The notes under the pieces are model-generated. The model saw nothing but the letters and a program-made list of their open reading frames with translations, was not told the origin of the DNA and made no database searches. 64,000 nucleotides of DNA from SURF-28 sp034521465. GTDB lineage: Bacteria > Bacteroidota > Ignavibacteria > Ignavibacteriales > Melioribacteraceae. Position 1 is the first letter of the stretch; each line of letters starts with the position of its first letter. Positions 19,713 through 30,527 of this stretch are shown here, piece after piece. Location of the stretch: positions 372,001 to 436,000 of the forward strand of contig JAXHMN010000010.1 in NCBI GenBank assembly GCA_034521465.1. Reading direction: 5' to 3'. The translations under genes and the position numbers were made by a program.

Positions 19713-19836
19713 TTAAATGGTGGTATAATCATCAATCCATTTTTCAATTTTTTCTAACACTTTAGGTAATGCGTGGTAAATTTCGTAATCCTCAAAACGT
19801 AAAAACCTTATTCCAAGTGATTCTAATTTTGGGGGA
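19713..19836 (-). pseudogene. C-terminal fragment of a DUF559-like endonuclease
   Basis: The minus strand reads LESLGIRFLRFEDYEIYHAL and then ends LEKIEKWIDDYTTI. This is the usual C-terminus of the DUF559 family (very-short-patch-repair-like endonuclease fold). The upstream catalytic part is missing. The fragment is flanked by repeats. Confidence 0.6.
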
Positions 19837-20231
19837 CCAATGCTGTTAACTTAGCGAAATTAGTCGTTAATACTATGGACCTAGCGTTTGTTAAATATTT
19901 AATTGCGGTTTGTTACAAAACAATATTGATTGGGGTGAATATATTTTTGAACCCCGGTAGGGGTTCAATGTGAATAGAGATAGTATAATAAAAAGGGGAA
20001 CAACAACCACGGAGTGGTTGAATATGAAAGGACTTGTTCAACCCCGCCGGGGTTGGTTTAATTAATTTATAAACATTCTCTATTCACGTTCAATCTCCTT
20101 CGGGATTTTATGTCGACGAGAAAGTATAATTAAATAACCAAAAGTTTCATCACCACATATTGTTTTTATTTATATGATATGCTAATCCGATTCTTAAGTT
20201 GACAGCATTGTAGAGGGGACAAAGGGGTGTG
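19837..20231. repeat. Intergenic region with palindrome-rich repeat, family A
   Basis: At about 19945-20125 the units TTGAACCCCGGTAGGGGTTC, AACCACGGAGTGGTT and AACCCCGCCGGGGTT are strung together with GTGAATAGAG spacers. They match the style of 6085-6290. I find no gene. Confidence 0.65.
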
Positions 20232-21663
20232 TCACCTTCTCAAATCCATAAAAGCAAACTGCAGATCGTCGTTATCAATATCATCAATAATATCTTCCAA
20301 TTGATCGAGCTGCTCTTCGGTTGGCTTAACAGACTTGTAAATATTGATTAAGTATTCTGCAGATTGACTTCTAAAATGTTCTCTGTCTCTGCCGACTTTA
20401 GAGAAAAAGAGTATTGCCCTCGTAGCATCCCGGTATTTATAAAAATAAACTCCCGAATAAAACTCATACATTGCGCGCAAGTATCCGTCGGGCGGAAGCT
20501 CTGTTATCTTAGGCAACTCCATTTCTTCACCGATGTTCATTCTTCCTACTTTGGCAGCAAATTGATGAACCTTTAATGCAGCTGATGTATTATTCTTCAA
20601 TTCATTGTAGAAGTGCCAATTGATCTTCGCTCAAGTTCACTTTCAACACCCTCAACCGGTTTATTCAAAAGCAGCGAACTAACAGCAACTAAATACTTTG
20701 CTTGTGAAAAAGCTCCACGCCACTTAAACGATTTTGATTCAATAGCAGCGCTTAATGAATCAATAGTTTTTTGAAATTCGCCACTTTTAAAATAAAACGT
20801 TCCTTTCGTGTAACCCCACACATGATTCTTTTCATCGTTCGTTCAATTGCTTCTTCGGCTTCTTTTAAGTCTATCAAGCTGAATTAAGCAAACGAACGTA
20901 CCAATCATAAAAACTGCTGTTGTTTTTATATCTTCTTACTAATGTTTCAAAATACCGGATTGCATCAAAATTATTAGATTCTTGAAATGTGTATGTCTCG
21001 CCGAGAATAAATTCAGCAAATGGTTTTGTGAGATTTCCATTTTGTTGAGCAAGATGCAAATATTTTAAACCGGTTGCACGATCACCAGAAAACCCAAGAA
21101 TTGAAGTAATAAACTTTGTTACCCCGCTTAATCTATCAGCATAATATTCGAACATACCGAGGAGCAAATAGGCATCATAGAATTCAGGATGATCTTCGAC
21201 TAATTCTTCTAAAGCATCCTTACCTTTTTTTGCGTTGCTGAAAGCTGACATGTAAGAACCTTCGAAGCTGTGCATTCTTCCTAGGTAACCGTCTAATGTT
21301 AGCGAGATAAAACTTGTTATCGGGAGTCATTTCCAGATCATCAAATTTCTCAAGTGAACTTTCAGTATACTCGATCAACTCTCTATTTTTCTGTTTACGG
21401 AACTCATAACCGTTCTTCAAAACCGTAATTATCCGAGTCTGCCAAATGCTGCAGTGATAACGTTACAATTTTTAAGAAGTAGTACTTTGGGATATCAGGA
21501 TTCTCGTTAATCTTTTCGTCAATCAAATTATTGGCTTTATCAAATTGGTGATCAAACGCCCAATAAACAATTTGATGATCATAACCATTAATATTCGAGT
21601 GGTGAATTTGCAGTTAACGATAATCGTAAAGTCAGCAACAGTGGTAATGAGTAATTTTTTCAT
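20232..21663 (-). CDS. Secreted TPR-like protein (heavily frameshifted)
   Basis: It begins MKKLLITTVA at 21663, a signal-peptide start, and can be followed to 20232 through at least five frameshifts (near 21625, 21425, 21290, 20870 and 20610). Helical-repeat segments such as NNLIDEKINENPDIPKYYFL, FYDAYLLLGMFEYYADRLSG, SGEFQKTIDSLSAAIESKSF and FYKYRDATRAILFFSKVG resemble tetratricopeptide units. About 475 residues if repaired. Probably an outer-membrane or periplasmic assembly protein; no specific function recognised. Confidence 0.65.
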
Positions 21664-21879
21664 AATCTCATTTTCAGTTATTGGTTGCCGTGAAGATAAC
21701 TGAAATGCAAGATTGAGCTGCCAGAGAGTAAAAATTTACTTCTCCAGTTGAATTATTGAGGAAACAGTTAAAAAGATTATATGATTTCGAATTTGGCTAA
21801 TTTCGATAGTTGAATCTACTATTTTAAACATTGTTCATTTTTCGATCTGATTCTGCCAATATTTGGGAGATTGATGTGC
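21664..21879. other. Intergenic, nothing recognised
   Basis: AT-rich sequence upstream of the TPR gene. No RNA gene, repeat or reading frame is convincing. Confidence 0.4.
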
Positions 21880-22268
21880 TAAATCAAGAAACCTGCAATT
21901 GTTGTAAGTCTGATTCACTTTAGTTATTGTTTCAAGGAGTTAAGTGGACTTGCACGGGGGCTTCGGACTGATAAATGATCCATCTGGCAAAAGTCTTCAA
22001 GATTCCCATTGAATGGCTCGGATGGCTCACCGTTCGACGATTATTTGATCCCGGGTATAATTCTCTTCCTGATATTAGGTCTGAGTTGTCCCTTGATCAT
22101 CTCATTTGGTTTGTGGAAAACAAAGACATTGGGGATGGCTGGGAAGTCGATTGCCTTGGCAGCAGCTTTAGTAATTTGGATACTAGTTGAAATTCTTATC
22201 ATCGGCTGGCAGACCGATACCGTCCGCTTCAGCTTATTGTACGGTGTGAGTCGGCATTGCTATTTATA
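21880..22268 (+). pseudogene. Small membrane protein, broken reading frame
   Basis: A protein can be pieced together in three frames: KKPAIVVSLIHFSYCFKEL, GFGLINDPSGKSLQIPIEWL, then DDYLIPGIILFLILGL and KSIALAAALVIWILVEILII. This resembles a family of small four-helix membrane proteins with an N-terminal GGLGLILDPSG loop and a DYLIPGLIL helix, which I know only as unnamed. Breaks lie near 21950, 22010 and 22080. The start is not determined. Confidence 0.5.
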
Positions 22269-22330
22269 GTTATTTCACTTTCGCCAAAAGTTAAAAGCTA
22301 TTATTCGTTGAACCGAAAAAAGAGAGTCAA

Positions 22331-23205
22331 ATGAAACATAAAAACAAGATAACACTCTTGGTGCTATCTGATCTTACCTGGCGGCAATGTTCGCGTCTAT
22401 AACCGGAATTTTAAGCAATGACGGAACCGGTAGAATTTGAGTGCAAATCGATACGTGGTGAACCGGTGTTGATATACGGCGAAGGGGTTTATAAACATAT
22501 GTCCGCCGATGTTGCGATTCAAGGAATTGCGCAGGATTATGTTACATCTTTTTATCGGAGTTCCACTTCTTACTTGGCGGCTTTAATCTGGTTTAAGAAG
22601 AATTCGATAAAAGGATTACTGTTTCTTTCAGGGACGCTCGGTTATTTTCTTAGTTACATATCTATTTTATATTAGCAATGGGAATGTATAATCATTTATT
22701 TCTTGTCTATGCTTTCTTCTTGGAACAACGTTTCTTTGCTTTCGTGTTAACTCTATTTCTCATATGACCTAAATCGATTAAAAGAAATTTTCCACTTCGT
22801 ATAAGTTAATGCGTAACGCCGGAATTTTTTTAATCATGAATGGCTTTTTTGGTTACTCATGCTCTGGCTTAGTGTTGTTGTTCCGCCTCTTCTTAGACGG
22901 TAGCAATTTATCCTATGCAACTTCAGCATTACACAACATTAATTGTACAGGGATTTGATTTGGGATTACTTCTGCCGATATGCGTTTGTCGTTGGAATTC
23001 TCGCAATTCGCAAAAACAATCTAGGTTATCTCTTTACAACAATTTATGTGATCTTTCTATGCATACCTTGATGCTTGCACTTACATCGAAAGTAATTTTT
23101 ATGGCAAATGCTGGTGAAAATGTAATTCCGGTAATATTCATTATGCCGACTCTTGCGTTGATTGCAATCATCTTTTCGACAAAGATAATCTTAAGTATTA
23201 AGTAA
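22331..23205 (+). pseudogene. Multi-pass membrane protein, broken reading frame
   Basis: The start MKHKNKITLLVLS is followed, across about six frame changes, by LAAMFASITGILSND, YGEGVYKHMSADVAIQGIAQ, DYVT with LFIGVPLLTW, KGLLFLSGTLGYFL, NHLFLVYAFFLG, TLIVQGFDLGLLLPI and MPTLALIAIIFSTKIIL. The pattern of about eight hydrophobic helices is that of an unnamed family of membrane proteins with an AQDYVTLL loop. It lies directly behind another broken membrane protein. The number of breaks exceeds the rate elsewhere, so this may be a real pseudogene. Confidence 0.5.
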
Positions 23206-23285
23206 ACTTAGGTTATTTTATCTTCCATTTGATTTAAGTACGGGATATTGGTACATTTATTTTTAATAATTCATTTGGAGAATCT

Positions 23286-23558
23286 ATGATTGAGTTGTCG
23301 GTAAATAAATTTCGCGCAAACCTAAAGGAATTTGTAGAGAGAGCTATTTCAGACCATATTCCAATTAAGGTGAAACGAAGAGCGGGACGTGACTTTGTGG
23401 TACTGAGCGCTGAAGATCGGAAAAGAGAACAAGAAACTTTGTATGTTCTTCAAAATAATTCATTGATGAATCAGATTGCAGAATCGCTGGAAACTTACAA
23501 GTCAAATAAAGGTTACAAACCAACCGTAGATGAACTGAATGAGATCAATAGTATTTGA
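23286..23558 (+). CDS. yefM: YefM/Phd-family antitoxin
   Basis: The 90-residue protein starts MIELSVNKFRANLKEFVERA and continues HIPIKVKRRAGRDFVVLSAE, the classic YefM DNA-binding and dimerisation fold. The C-terminal part would wrap the toxin. It overlaps the toxin start by 20 bases. The family binds its own promoter, so autoregulation is expected. Confidence 0.88.
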   Translation: MIELSVNKFRANLKEFVERAISDHIPIKVKRRAGRDFVVLSAEDRKREQETLYVLQNNSLMNQIAESLETYKSNKGYKPTVDELNEINSI

Positions 23559-23809
23559 GGGAAATACTTGGAACAAGTACGAAGACCTTAGAAAGAAAGA
23601 TTTAAAGATGCATAAAAATCTCTGCAGAATTCTTAAAGAAATGCAGCGCGGTAATCCGTCCGAAAGGAATAGGTAAACCAGAATCGCTGAAGCATAATTT
23701 GAAGGGATTTTGGTCAAGAAGAATTTCTCAAAAAGATAGAGTGATTTATACTTTTGACAAAGATTCAATTCACATTTTTGCGATCGGCGGGCACTATGAT
23801 GCTCTTTAA
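23539..23809 (+). CDS. yoeB: YoeB/Txe-family mRNA interferase toxin (frameshifted)
   Basis: It begins MRSIVFEGNTWNKYEDL. An extra A near 23660 causes an early stop; in the repaired frame it continues GIGKPESLKHNLKGFWSRRI and FAIGGHYDAL. The conserved Glu-Arg-His/Tyr residues of YoeB (IGKPE, RRIS, GHYD) are visible. The enzyme cleaves ribosome-bound mRNA. If the frameshift is real, the toxin is dead and only the antitoxin remains. Confidence 0.88.
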
Positions 23810-23825
23810 TTTTAGAAACAAAGCA

Positions 23826-24582
23826 CTACTTATCCAGCCAATCTTTAAATGAAGAAGCACGTTCAACACTTACGAGCGCTTCAACCTTCTTTCGGTGCGG
23901 GAGGATTCAGTTCAATCTTTATTCTCGATCTCGAAAAAGGAATCATATTTTTTATCGAATCAAAGTTTATTATCATTTTTCGATTTATGCGGAAGAACTT
24001 CTCAGGATCAAGGACTTCGATAAGTTTATCGAGTGAATAATTAACCGGGTAATTCGATTTTTCAAATGTTGTCATAAAAACACTCTTTTCCATCGCGTAG
24101 AAATATGCGATATCTTCTGTTTCTACTTTTTTTATCTTCTGTCCGTACTGAACAAGAAAACGTTTTTTATAACTCACTTCCTTATTCATTATACTTTTGA
24201 ACACATATTCAAAATCACGCAAGTATGATGACTTTAAATTTTTGTATTTATCGAGCGCTTCATTCAGTTCTGTTTTACGGATCGGTTTAAGCAAATAATC
24301 AATGCTGTTTAGTTTGAATGCTTTGATTGCATATTGATCGTAAGCGGTTGTGAAAATTACGGGAACGTCGATATTTATTTTTTCAAAAATACCGAAGCTT
24401 AATCCGTCCTCAAGTTGAATATCGAGAAAAATTAGATCCGGTTTGTTTTTCTTGAGCCATTTAACGGATTCTTCAACCGATGCAAGTTTAGCGGCGACTT
24501 TAATCGAGGGGTCAATCTCCACGATTAATTCTTCCAATCTTTCCTGAGCTAACTTTTCGTCTTCTATTATTACTGTTTTCAT
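23826..24582 (-). CDS. LytTR-family response regulator (C-terminal frameshift)
   Basis: The receiver domain has the acidic pair in IIEDEKLA, phosphoacceptor Asp in LIFLDIQLEDG, and FTTAYDQYAIKAF and DYLLKPIRK. A LytTR DNA-binding domain follows (FLVQYGQKIKKVETEDI, FRINRKMIINFDSI). ATG 24582 is preferred over 24588 because GGAGG then has eight bases of spacing. A frameshift near 23885 cuts the last residues, which read SVERASSFKDWLDK in the repaired frame. It is the partner of the kinase at 24693-25742. Confidence 0.88.
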
Positions 24583-24599
24583 AAGCATTTCCTCCGTGG

Positions 24600-24690
24600 C
24601 ACTTCAGTGGTTTCTCTGCGGAACTTCTCTGGGACAAAGGCGGATCACACGGAGTAGCCACGGAAGGACAGCACTGAGAAGTCTCACTGA
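24600..24690. repeat. Intergenic repeat, family D
   Basis: It contains TTCAGTGGTTTCTCTGCGGA and GAGAAGTCTCACTGAG units of the style common between Bacteroidetes genes. It separates the regulator from its kinase gene. Confidence 0.45.
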
Positions 24691-24692
24691 GT

Positions 24693-25742
24693 TTATTCCG
24701 ATTCTATTAATGGTATTTTTGCAATGTATTCATTTTGTGTAACGCTAAATTCCGGTTCTGTATCACACAACAAAGCGTATCTCTTTTTCAAATTATTCAA
24801 GCCGATTCCCTTTGAATATCCTCTTCCGTTTTTCTTCTGTAGATTATTTCACAACGACAATATAATTTTTATCGTCATAAATTTTAATTCTAAGTGGTGA
24901 GTCCTCCGAAGCACGGTTATGCTTGAAGCAATTTTCCAAAAGTGTCTGCAAAGCGAGTGGCGGCACGAGACGATTTAGTTTTTCCGCATCAATATTAACA
25001 TCATACATCATCGCATCATCAAAACGAATTTTCTGCAGATAAAGAAACGCTTTTACGAACGACATCTCCTCACTTAACTCAACAACCTGATTATCAATTA
25101 CATCAAGCGTGTAACGGTAAACCATCGAAAATTCATCTACAAACTCTCGGGCTTTTTCAGCATCTTTTCCTATCAAAGATGACAGCACATTCAAACTGTT
25201 AAACAAAAAGTGGGGATTAAGCTGTCCTTTTAATGTTTCAAATCTTATTTCGGCATTTTCCTTTTCAAGTATTTGTGCAATCATTTTACTCTGCTTGATT
25301 TCTTTTGAACCATATCATTGCTTCCAGACCAACCGTGACAATTAAATTAATAACCGAAACAATCAGGGCATTTTTAACAATATTAACTTGCAATCCGTCT
25401 TCATAAGGAAATATAAAATTAGCGGAAAATGTAAGTACTGTTCCGATAACCGCACCAACTAATATTGAAATAATTACTTCCGTCGGAATTCGAACAATTA
25501 GTTTTTCCGGAAGAGGTAAATGTTCATCAAGTGGTGTAATAAATTTTAAATCGATAAAAACAATTAACACTCCGAATAAAGCACTAAATGTTGTTCCGAA
25601 TAATAACCTAACTAAAAAATTGAAAATACCGCTTATGTATATTAATCCGGTGAAATGATTGTAGGTAATTATAAACAATTGAATGAAAAGCTGCGGCAAG
25701 TGTAATTACAAGTATGGTTGTTTTATTCAGTTTCATTTTCAT
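24693..25742 (-). CDS. LytS-type sensor histidine kinase (frameshifted)
   Basis: The N-terminus has about four membrane segments (MKMKLNKTTILVITLAAAF; GIFNFLVRLLFGTTFSALFG; VIISILVGAVIGTVLTF). A His_kinase domain follows with phosphorylated His in KGQLNPHFLFNSLNVLSSLI and the N box in LLENCFKHN. The C-terminus, after a frameshift near 24845, contains GYSKGIGLNNLKKRY. Another break lies near 25675. The membrane sensing domain is of unknown ligand. The cytoplasmic half is intact except at its end. Confidence 0.88.
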
Positions 25743-25802
25743 ACCGTAAAATTCGTTAAAAACATGTTAAGATGCTTGAGCATTAGTCCTTTCTTATCAT
25801 TA

Positions 25803-25861
25803 AGACGAATCGTTTTATTACGGCAAAGAATCTCACCTTATTTGTGCGAGATTCTTCGTCT
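25803..25861. other. Long intergenic hairpin
   Basis: AAGAATCTC (25826-25834) and GAGATTCTT (25848-25856) form a perfect nine-base stem. An alternative outer pairing is AGACGAA (25803-25809) with TTCGTCT (25855-25861). No T run follows, so it is not a standard terminator. It lies upstream of the kinase gene and downstream in the barrel-gene context. Confidence 0.4.
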
Positions 25862-25893
25862 ATTATCCTTGGCGACTATTTGAGAGAACCGAC

Positions 25894-26509
25894 TTAAAAC
25901 AAACCGTATTTTAATGTAATACCACCTGTGAATTTTTGAAACAATTTTTCATCAGCTCCAATTAATTTAAGTGGTGAAGTATTTCGGAAAGTTCCCATAA
26001 CGCCTATCCAATAATTACCGGCGAAGTTGTAATTGAATTCGATAGACGGTTCGAATATTGCAAATGTTGTTTTATCGATTATCTCTTCGCTCCACACTTT
26101 TTCTTTCCTATAATCTTTATCGTATTGATAATAAGCTTCGCCCATTCCGCTTGTTACTGAAACCGAGAACCTGAAATCTTCGCTTAATGAAAAGATACGC
26201 TCTACATAAATTCCGGCATAACCCGCATTAAGATGATAAGCTCCGTCGTTAACAAGTTTGTTCATTCCTCTATCGTAATGAAGAGCTGAAAAAGAAAAAC
26301 CAACCCCCCATTTTTCATTTATTACCGCCACTATTTTTCCGTCAAGAAAACCTGCTGTGTTTGATTCTACTGAAGTAAGTCTGCCGCCTGCCACCAATAT
26401 AACCACCGATCGGTGTATCATCGATTCTGAATAAATGTTTCGTTTCGCTTTGTGCTAAAGTGGTAAGTGACAATATTAATACTACGATTAAGCTTGCTAT
26501 CTGTTTCAT
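25894..26509 (-). CDS. Outer-membrane beta-barrel-like protein (frameshifted)
   Basis: It starts MKQIASLIVVLILSLTTLAQ, a signal peptide, and shifts near 26395 into GRLTSVESNTAGFLDGK. The rest is amphipathic with alternating aromatic residues (WGVGFSFSALHYD, YAGIYVERIFSL, FRFSVSVTSGMGEAYYQY, NYWIGVMGTFRN) and ends LKYGLF, the C-terminal aromatic of a porin-like barrel. About 204 residues. Function unknown. It lies between two two-component systems on the same strand. Confidence 0.65.
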
Positions 26510-26791
26510 CTTACTTTCTCCTTTTTTTACGACTCTGTTGATTTAATTTTCACCCGAAACTTAACACGTGAGACAAGCCAAAAGAAAAAAATGACGACGA
26601 ACCGGTAAATTCGTAGGATAAACATGTTATGACGAGGGATGAATTGGTTGTTAAGTTATTGGGTTAAGTAAGTTATTTGGTGAAATACTATTTGAGTATA
26701 GTATTTGTTTGCAGATAGTAACTTAAAACAATTTCATAAATTGCGGCTGCTCTAGAATCTTCTTATTTATTTGTGCATTAACAGCTAGTAA

Positions 26792-27500
26792 CTAATCATT
26801 TTTCAGATCAAAGATGTACCCAATCCCTCTTACACTTTTAATGTATTTAGGTTGAGAGGGATCTTCTTCAAAATATTTTCTTAATCGCACTATAAAATTA
26901 TCGACCGTTCTTGTCTCAACTTCCGATGTAATGTTCCAAACTTTTTCGAGCAGCTCTTTTCTTGAGAACAGGTTTGCTTTTGTGTTCAATCAAATACTGC
27001 ATTGCCATAGCTTCATGATGCGTTAATCTAAATTCATTTTCACCGCATTTGCATTGAAGAGTTTCAAAGTTAATTTCATTATTCCCGAATTTATAGACCG
27101 GGTTTTTATTGATGGATTCCGCATACCATTTTTTCCGCTTCAGCATTCCTTTAACCCGGAGTAAAAGTTCGGCAAGATGAAACGGTTTTGTTATGTAGTC
27201 ATCCGCGCCCAATTCTAATCCATGAATTTTATCTTCTTTCCTCGTTCTCGCCGTCAACATTAAAATTGGTAACTGCGGGTTACTTTCGCGTACTTTTTTT
27301 GCGACTTCAAACCCGTCTATGTACGGCAGCATAATATCAAGAATTATCAAATCAAAATTTTCTTTATTATAAAACTCCAGCGCTTCTCTGCCGTCGCGTG
27401 CATGTTTAACTTCGTAGTTTTCTTCTTCCAAATTGAATTGGAGTCCAACCGCTAAACTCTCTTCGTCTTCAACCAGCAGTATCTTTTCTTTTTTTGCCAT
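26792..27500 (-). CDS. OmpR/PhoB-family response regulator (frameshifted)
   Basis: Receiver domain: LLVEDEESLAVGLQFNLE, LIILDIMLPYIDGFEV (phospho-Asp), MLTARTRKEDK, DYITKPFHLAELLLR. The winged helix follows a frameshift near 26965, continuing FSRKELLEKVWN and SEVETRTVDNFIVRLRKYF to IKSVRGIGYIF. The start at 27500 (MAKKEK) is chosen because it overlaps the stop context of the kinase gene upstream. Total about 236 residues. Confidence 0.92.
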
Positions 27501-27501
27501 A

Positions 27502-28536
27502 TTAGTTTTCACCGTTTTCTTTTGCTTCACGTTTTTTTGTTGCCTTTAATAATTTTTTGGTTAGTAATTTTTTATAGCTTTGATAAATCGGGAGCTCAAT
27601 TCTAAAAGTTGTGCCGGTGTTCAAACCTTCGCTGTAGCACTCAATTTTACCACCATGACTTTTTAAAATTTCCTCTACCCAATACAGTCCGAGCCCGGTT
27701 CCTTTTACATTCGGAATATTTTTCGAGTAGCCGCGGTAAAACTTTTAAATATTTTTTTATTCTTTTGCGGATCAACACCTATTCCTTTATCGGCAAACTC
27801 AATCATAAACTTCTTTTTTGTTGTAAGAAGTTGAACATCAATTTCAGGAACTTCGCTTGAATATTTGACAGCATTATCAAACAAGTTATCTATTACAATC
27901 TTTAATGCATTTTTATCTATAACAATTTTTGCCGAGGTGTCACCTTCAATCCTTAATTGTTCCGGTCGGTATTTGAAATTGTGCAGCTGATTCGTTTACC
28001 GACGAAGTTTGATTACATCCGCACTGTTGTAAACCCTGATATTCGTGTGAAATCTGTTTCTGCTCCAATCTCGATATTTCCAAAATAGAATTTATTAATC
28101 CATTAAGCCGTTCTGCATCGTTTATCATGTAATTGATAAATTTTCTTTTATTCTCCGGTGTAAGTTCGCGTGAGTTTAATGTTTCAAGATAGAGTTGAAT
28201 GGATGCTAACGGCGATTTTAATTCGTGAGTTACGTTGGAAATAAAATTATCGTATAATCTGGTAAGTCTTAACTGTACATTTAAATTTCTGAAGATAACC
28301 GACATTCCGAAGGCAATTGCCACAATTAATATAATTCCGCCGACAAATAAAAATATGTTCGGACCGTCAATTTTTATCTGCGGTGAAAGTTGATCACCCA
28401 CTTTCTCAAAAATTATTGAGTTAGAGACATACCAGTATATCCAGAGCCCAAGAAGCGCCATCCATGCTAATTGAGCTAAGATGAAGATTAAAATGAAGTA
28501 AAAGTATGAATTAATTTTTTTGATGTTATTCAGCAT
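27502..28536 (-). CDS. Sensor histidine kinase, OmpR-linked (frameshifted)
   Basis: Two membrane helices enclose a short sensing loop (FIFILAQLAWMALLGLWIYW; FLFVGGIILIVAIAFGMSVI). The HisKA motif is FISNVTHELKSPLASIQLYL, and the HATPase follows as KNALKIVIDNLFDNAVKYSS, EFADKGIGVDP and GTGLGLYWVEEIL. Frameshifts near 28000 and 27735. The stop is one base from the start of the regulator at 27500, so the genes are coupled. Confidence 0.9.
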
Positions 28537-28913
28537 CCTTTTTTTATTGGAAATCTTAACGTACTGAATTTATGAATAATTGTATTCATTATCTTGCGCA
28601 TAAAAATAATTTTGATCACGAAAGTTTTATTAAGTCAAAGAGCTCAGCCCGTCAGAAGACTTGCAGAATATGGTTAGAATTAAGATATGTTCTCTGCAAA
28701 TATTCTTGATTAACAGATTATTATAAAAGTGCACAAATATAAATTTACACTTCTTTTACAAACAATTAATCAAATTATTAGCAAGTTATATAGAGTGAAT
28801 AGAACGCAGATGACATAGAAAAACAGATGTTCACTGATTTAATCTGCGAAAATCATTCGCATCATCTTGCAGCCTTTGGCGAGGTCATCGTATTCCATCG
28901 GATTTTGTAATCA
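28537..28913. repeat. Upstream repeat flanking the radical SAM gene, family C
   Basis: Most of this stretch has no gene. From about 28800 to 28890 it carries a repeat with TGATTTAATCTGCGAAAATC and GCGAGGTCAT. The same repeat occurs in reverse orientation at 30411-30490 on the other side of the radical SAM gene. Confidence 0.6.
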
Positions 28914-30399
28914 ATGAGAAAAATGCAATTCACTTGTCTTACCCGAAACACCAGCAACATTTTGGAGCTTTAAAGATGCATTAGATTTTGTATCGAAAAA
29001 ATCGGCGGAGCCGCCGTTAGGATTAATAACTGTAGCTGCAATGCTGCCGAGCGATTGGGAATTAAAGTTGATCGATACAAATGTATCAAAGCTAAAAGAC
29101 GAAGATATACTTTGGGCTGATTATGTTTTCTTAAGCGGAATGGATGTACAGATAAGATCGTTCAAAGATATTTTAATGCGCTGTAATAAACTTGGAACAA
29201 AAGTAGTTGCAGGCGGACCTCTTGCAACTACTCAGTATTCAGATTTTTTAGGTGTAAGTCACTTTGTATTGAACGAAGCCGAGATAACACTTCCGCAATT
29301 TTTAACGGATTTGGGAAACGGCAATCCTAAGTATGTATATAAATCAGATGTATTTCCCGATGTTACAAATACACCAATACCGAGATGGGATCTTCTTGAA
29401 ATAGATAAGTATGCAAGTATGAGCCTGCAGTACTCACGCGGCTGTCCTTATGATTGCGAATTCTGCAGCATCACAATGCTCAACGGAAGAGTACCTCGCA
29501 CTAAAACAAAAGAACAATTTATTGCGGAACTTGACAAACTTTACGAACTCGGTTGGAAAGGCGGAGTTTCTGTTGTCGATGATAATTTTATCGGTAATAA
29601 ACGAAGATTAAAAAATGATGTTCTCCCTGCCGTAATTGATTGGTCGAAAAAACATAAGTATCCGTTTCATTTTATAACGGAAGTATCGATTAACTTAGCG
29701 GATGATGATGAGTTACTTGCAATGATGGTCGATGCCGGCTTTTATAGTGTGTTCGTCGGAATTGAAACACCGAATGCCAAAGGTCTCGAAGAATGCGGAA
29801 AGAGTCAAAATTTAAAACGTGATCTTGTATCTGCCATTAACAAACTGCAAAATAAAGGAATGATTGTTTCGGGCGGATTTATTGTCGGATTCGACAGTGA
29901 CACGGAAGATATTTTTGACGAGCAGATAAACTTTATTCACAACAGCGGAATTCCTTCTGCGATGGTTGGAATTCTAAACGCACCGATCGGTACAAAACTT
30001 TTTAAAAGATTAAAAACCGAAAACCGTCTGCTTGAAAATTGGAGCGGCAACAATATGGACAGCTCGATAAACTTTATCCCTAAAATGAAGTATGATGTTT
30101 TAGTCCGGGGTTATTCAAGACTAATTCATACTATCTACTCACCAAAAGAATATTACTCACGTATAAAAGATTTTTTGAATGTTTATCGATTGCCGGTGTG
30201 GTGGCCTAATAAGTTAACGCTTGACGAGATAAAAGCATTTTTTAGATTGCTTTGGAAAATTGGAATTCGTGAAAAGGGCAGAAAACATTTTTGGAAGTTG
30301 TTTGCATTCAGTTTACTCAAACATCCTAAAAAATTTCCAATGGCAATGACGTTTTCGGTTTACGGTTTTCATTTTAGAAGGATTGCTGCGAGATTGTAG
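28914..30399 (+). CDS. B12-binding-domain radical SAM protein (N-terminal frameshifts)
   Basis: The radical SAM cluster motif is CPYDCEFCS (CxxxCxxC). The N-terminal about 140 residues form the B12-binding-like fold (PPLGLITVAAMLPSDWELKL, VFLSGMDVQ, KVVAGGPLATTQ). The C-terminal region after YSPKEYYSRIKDFL resembles the DUF4070 extension of this group. The ATG at 28914 begins the true N-terminus (MRKNAIHLSYPKHPA when two early frameshifts near 28925 and 28945 are repaired); the intact frame starts at 29041. Such proteins often act as methyltransferases or tailoring enzymes on unactivated carbons. The substrate is unknown. Confidence 0.87.
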
Positions 30400-30404
30400 A
30401 AGCA

Positions 30405-30500
30405 ATGGAACACTGATGCGACCTGATTATCGCAGATTAAATCAAGTATGTATCTGAACTTTTTCTGCGTATGACCTCGCCGTCAAGGCGTGGCTCTGAT
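30405..30500. repeat. Downstream repeat flanking the radical SAM gene, family C
   Basis: CACTGATGCGACCTGATTATCGCAGATTAAATCA (given here only as a span, key units CGCAGATTAAATCA and ATGACCTCGCC) is the inverse of the copy at 28800-28890. It lies between the radical SAM gene and the convergent typA. Confidence 0.6.
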
Positions 30501-30527
30501 ATGACATTCTGTTAAGATGACATAACC

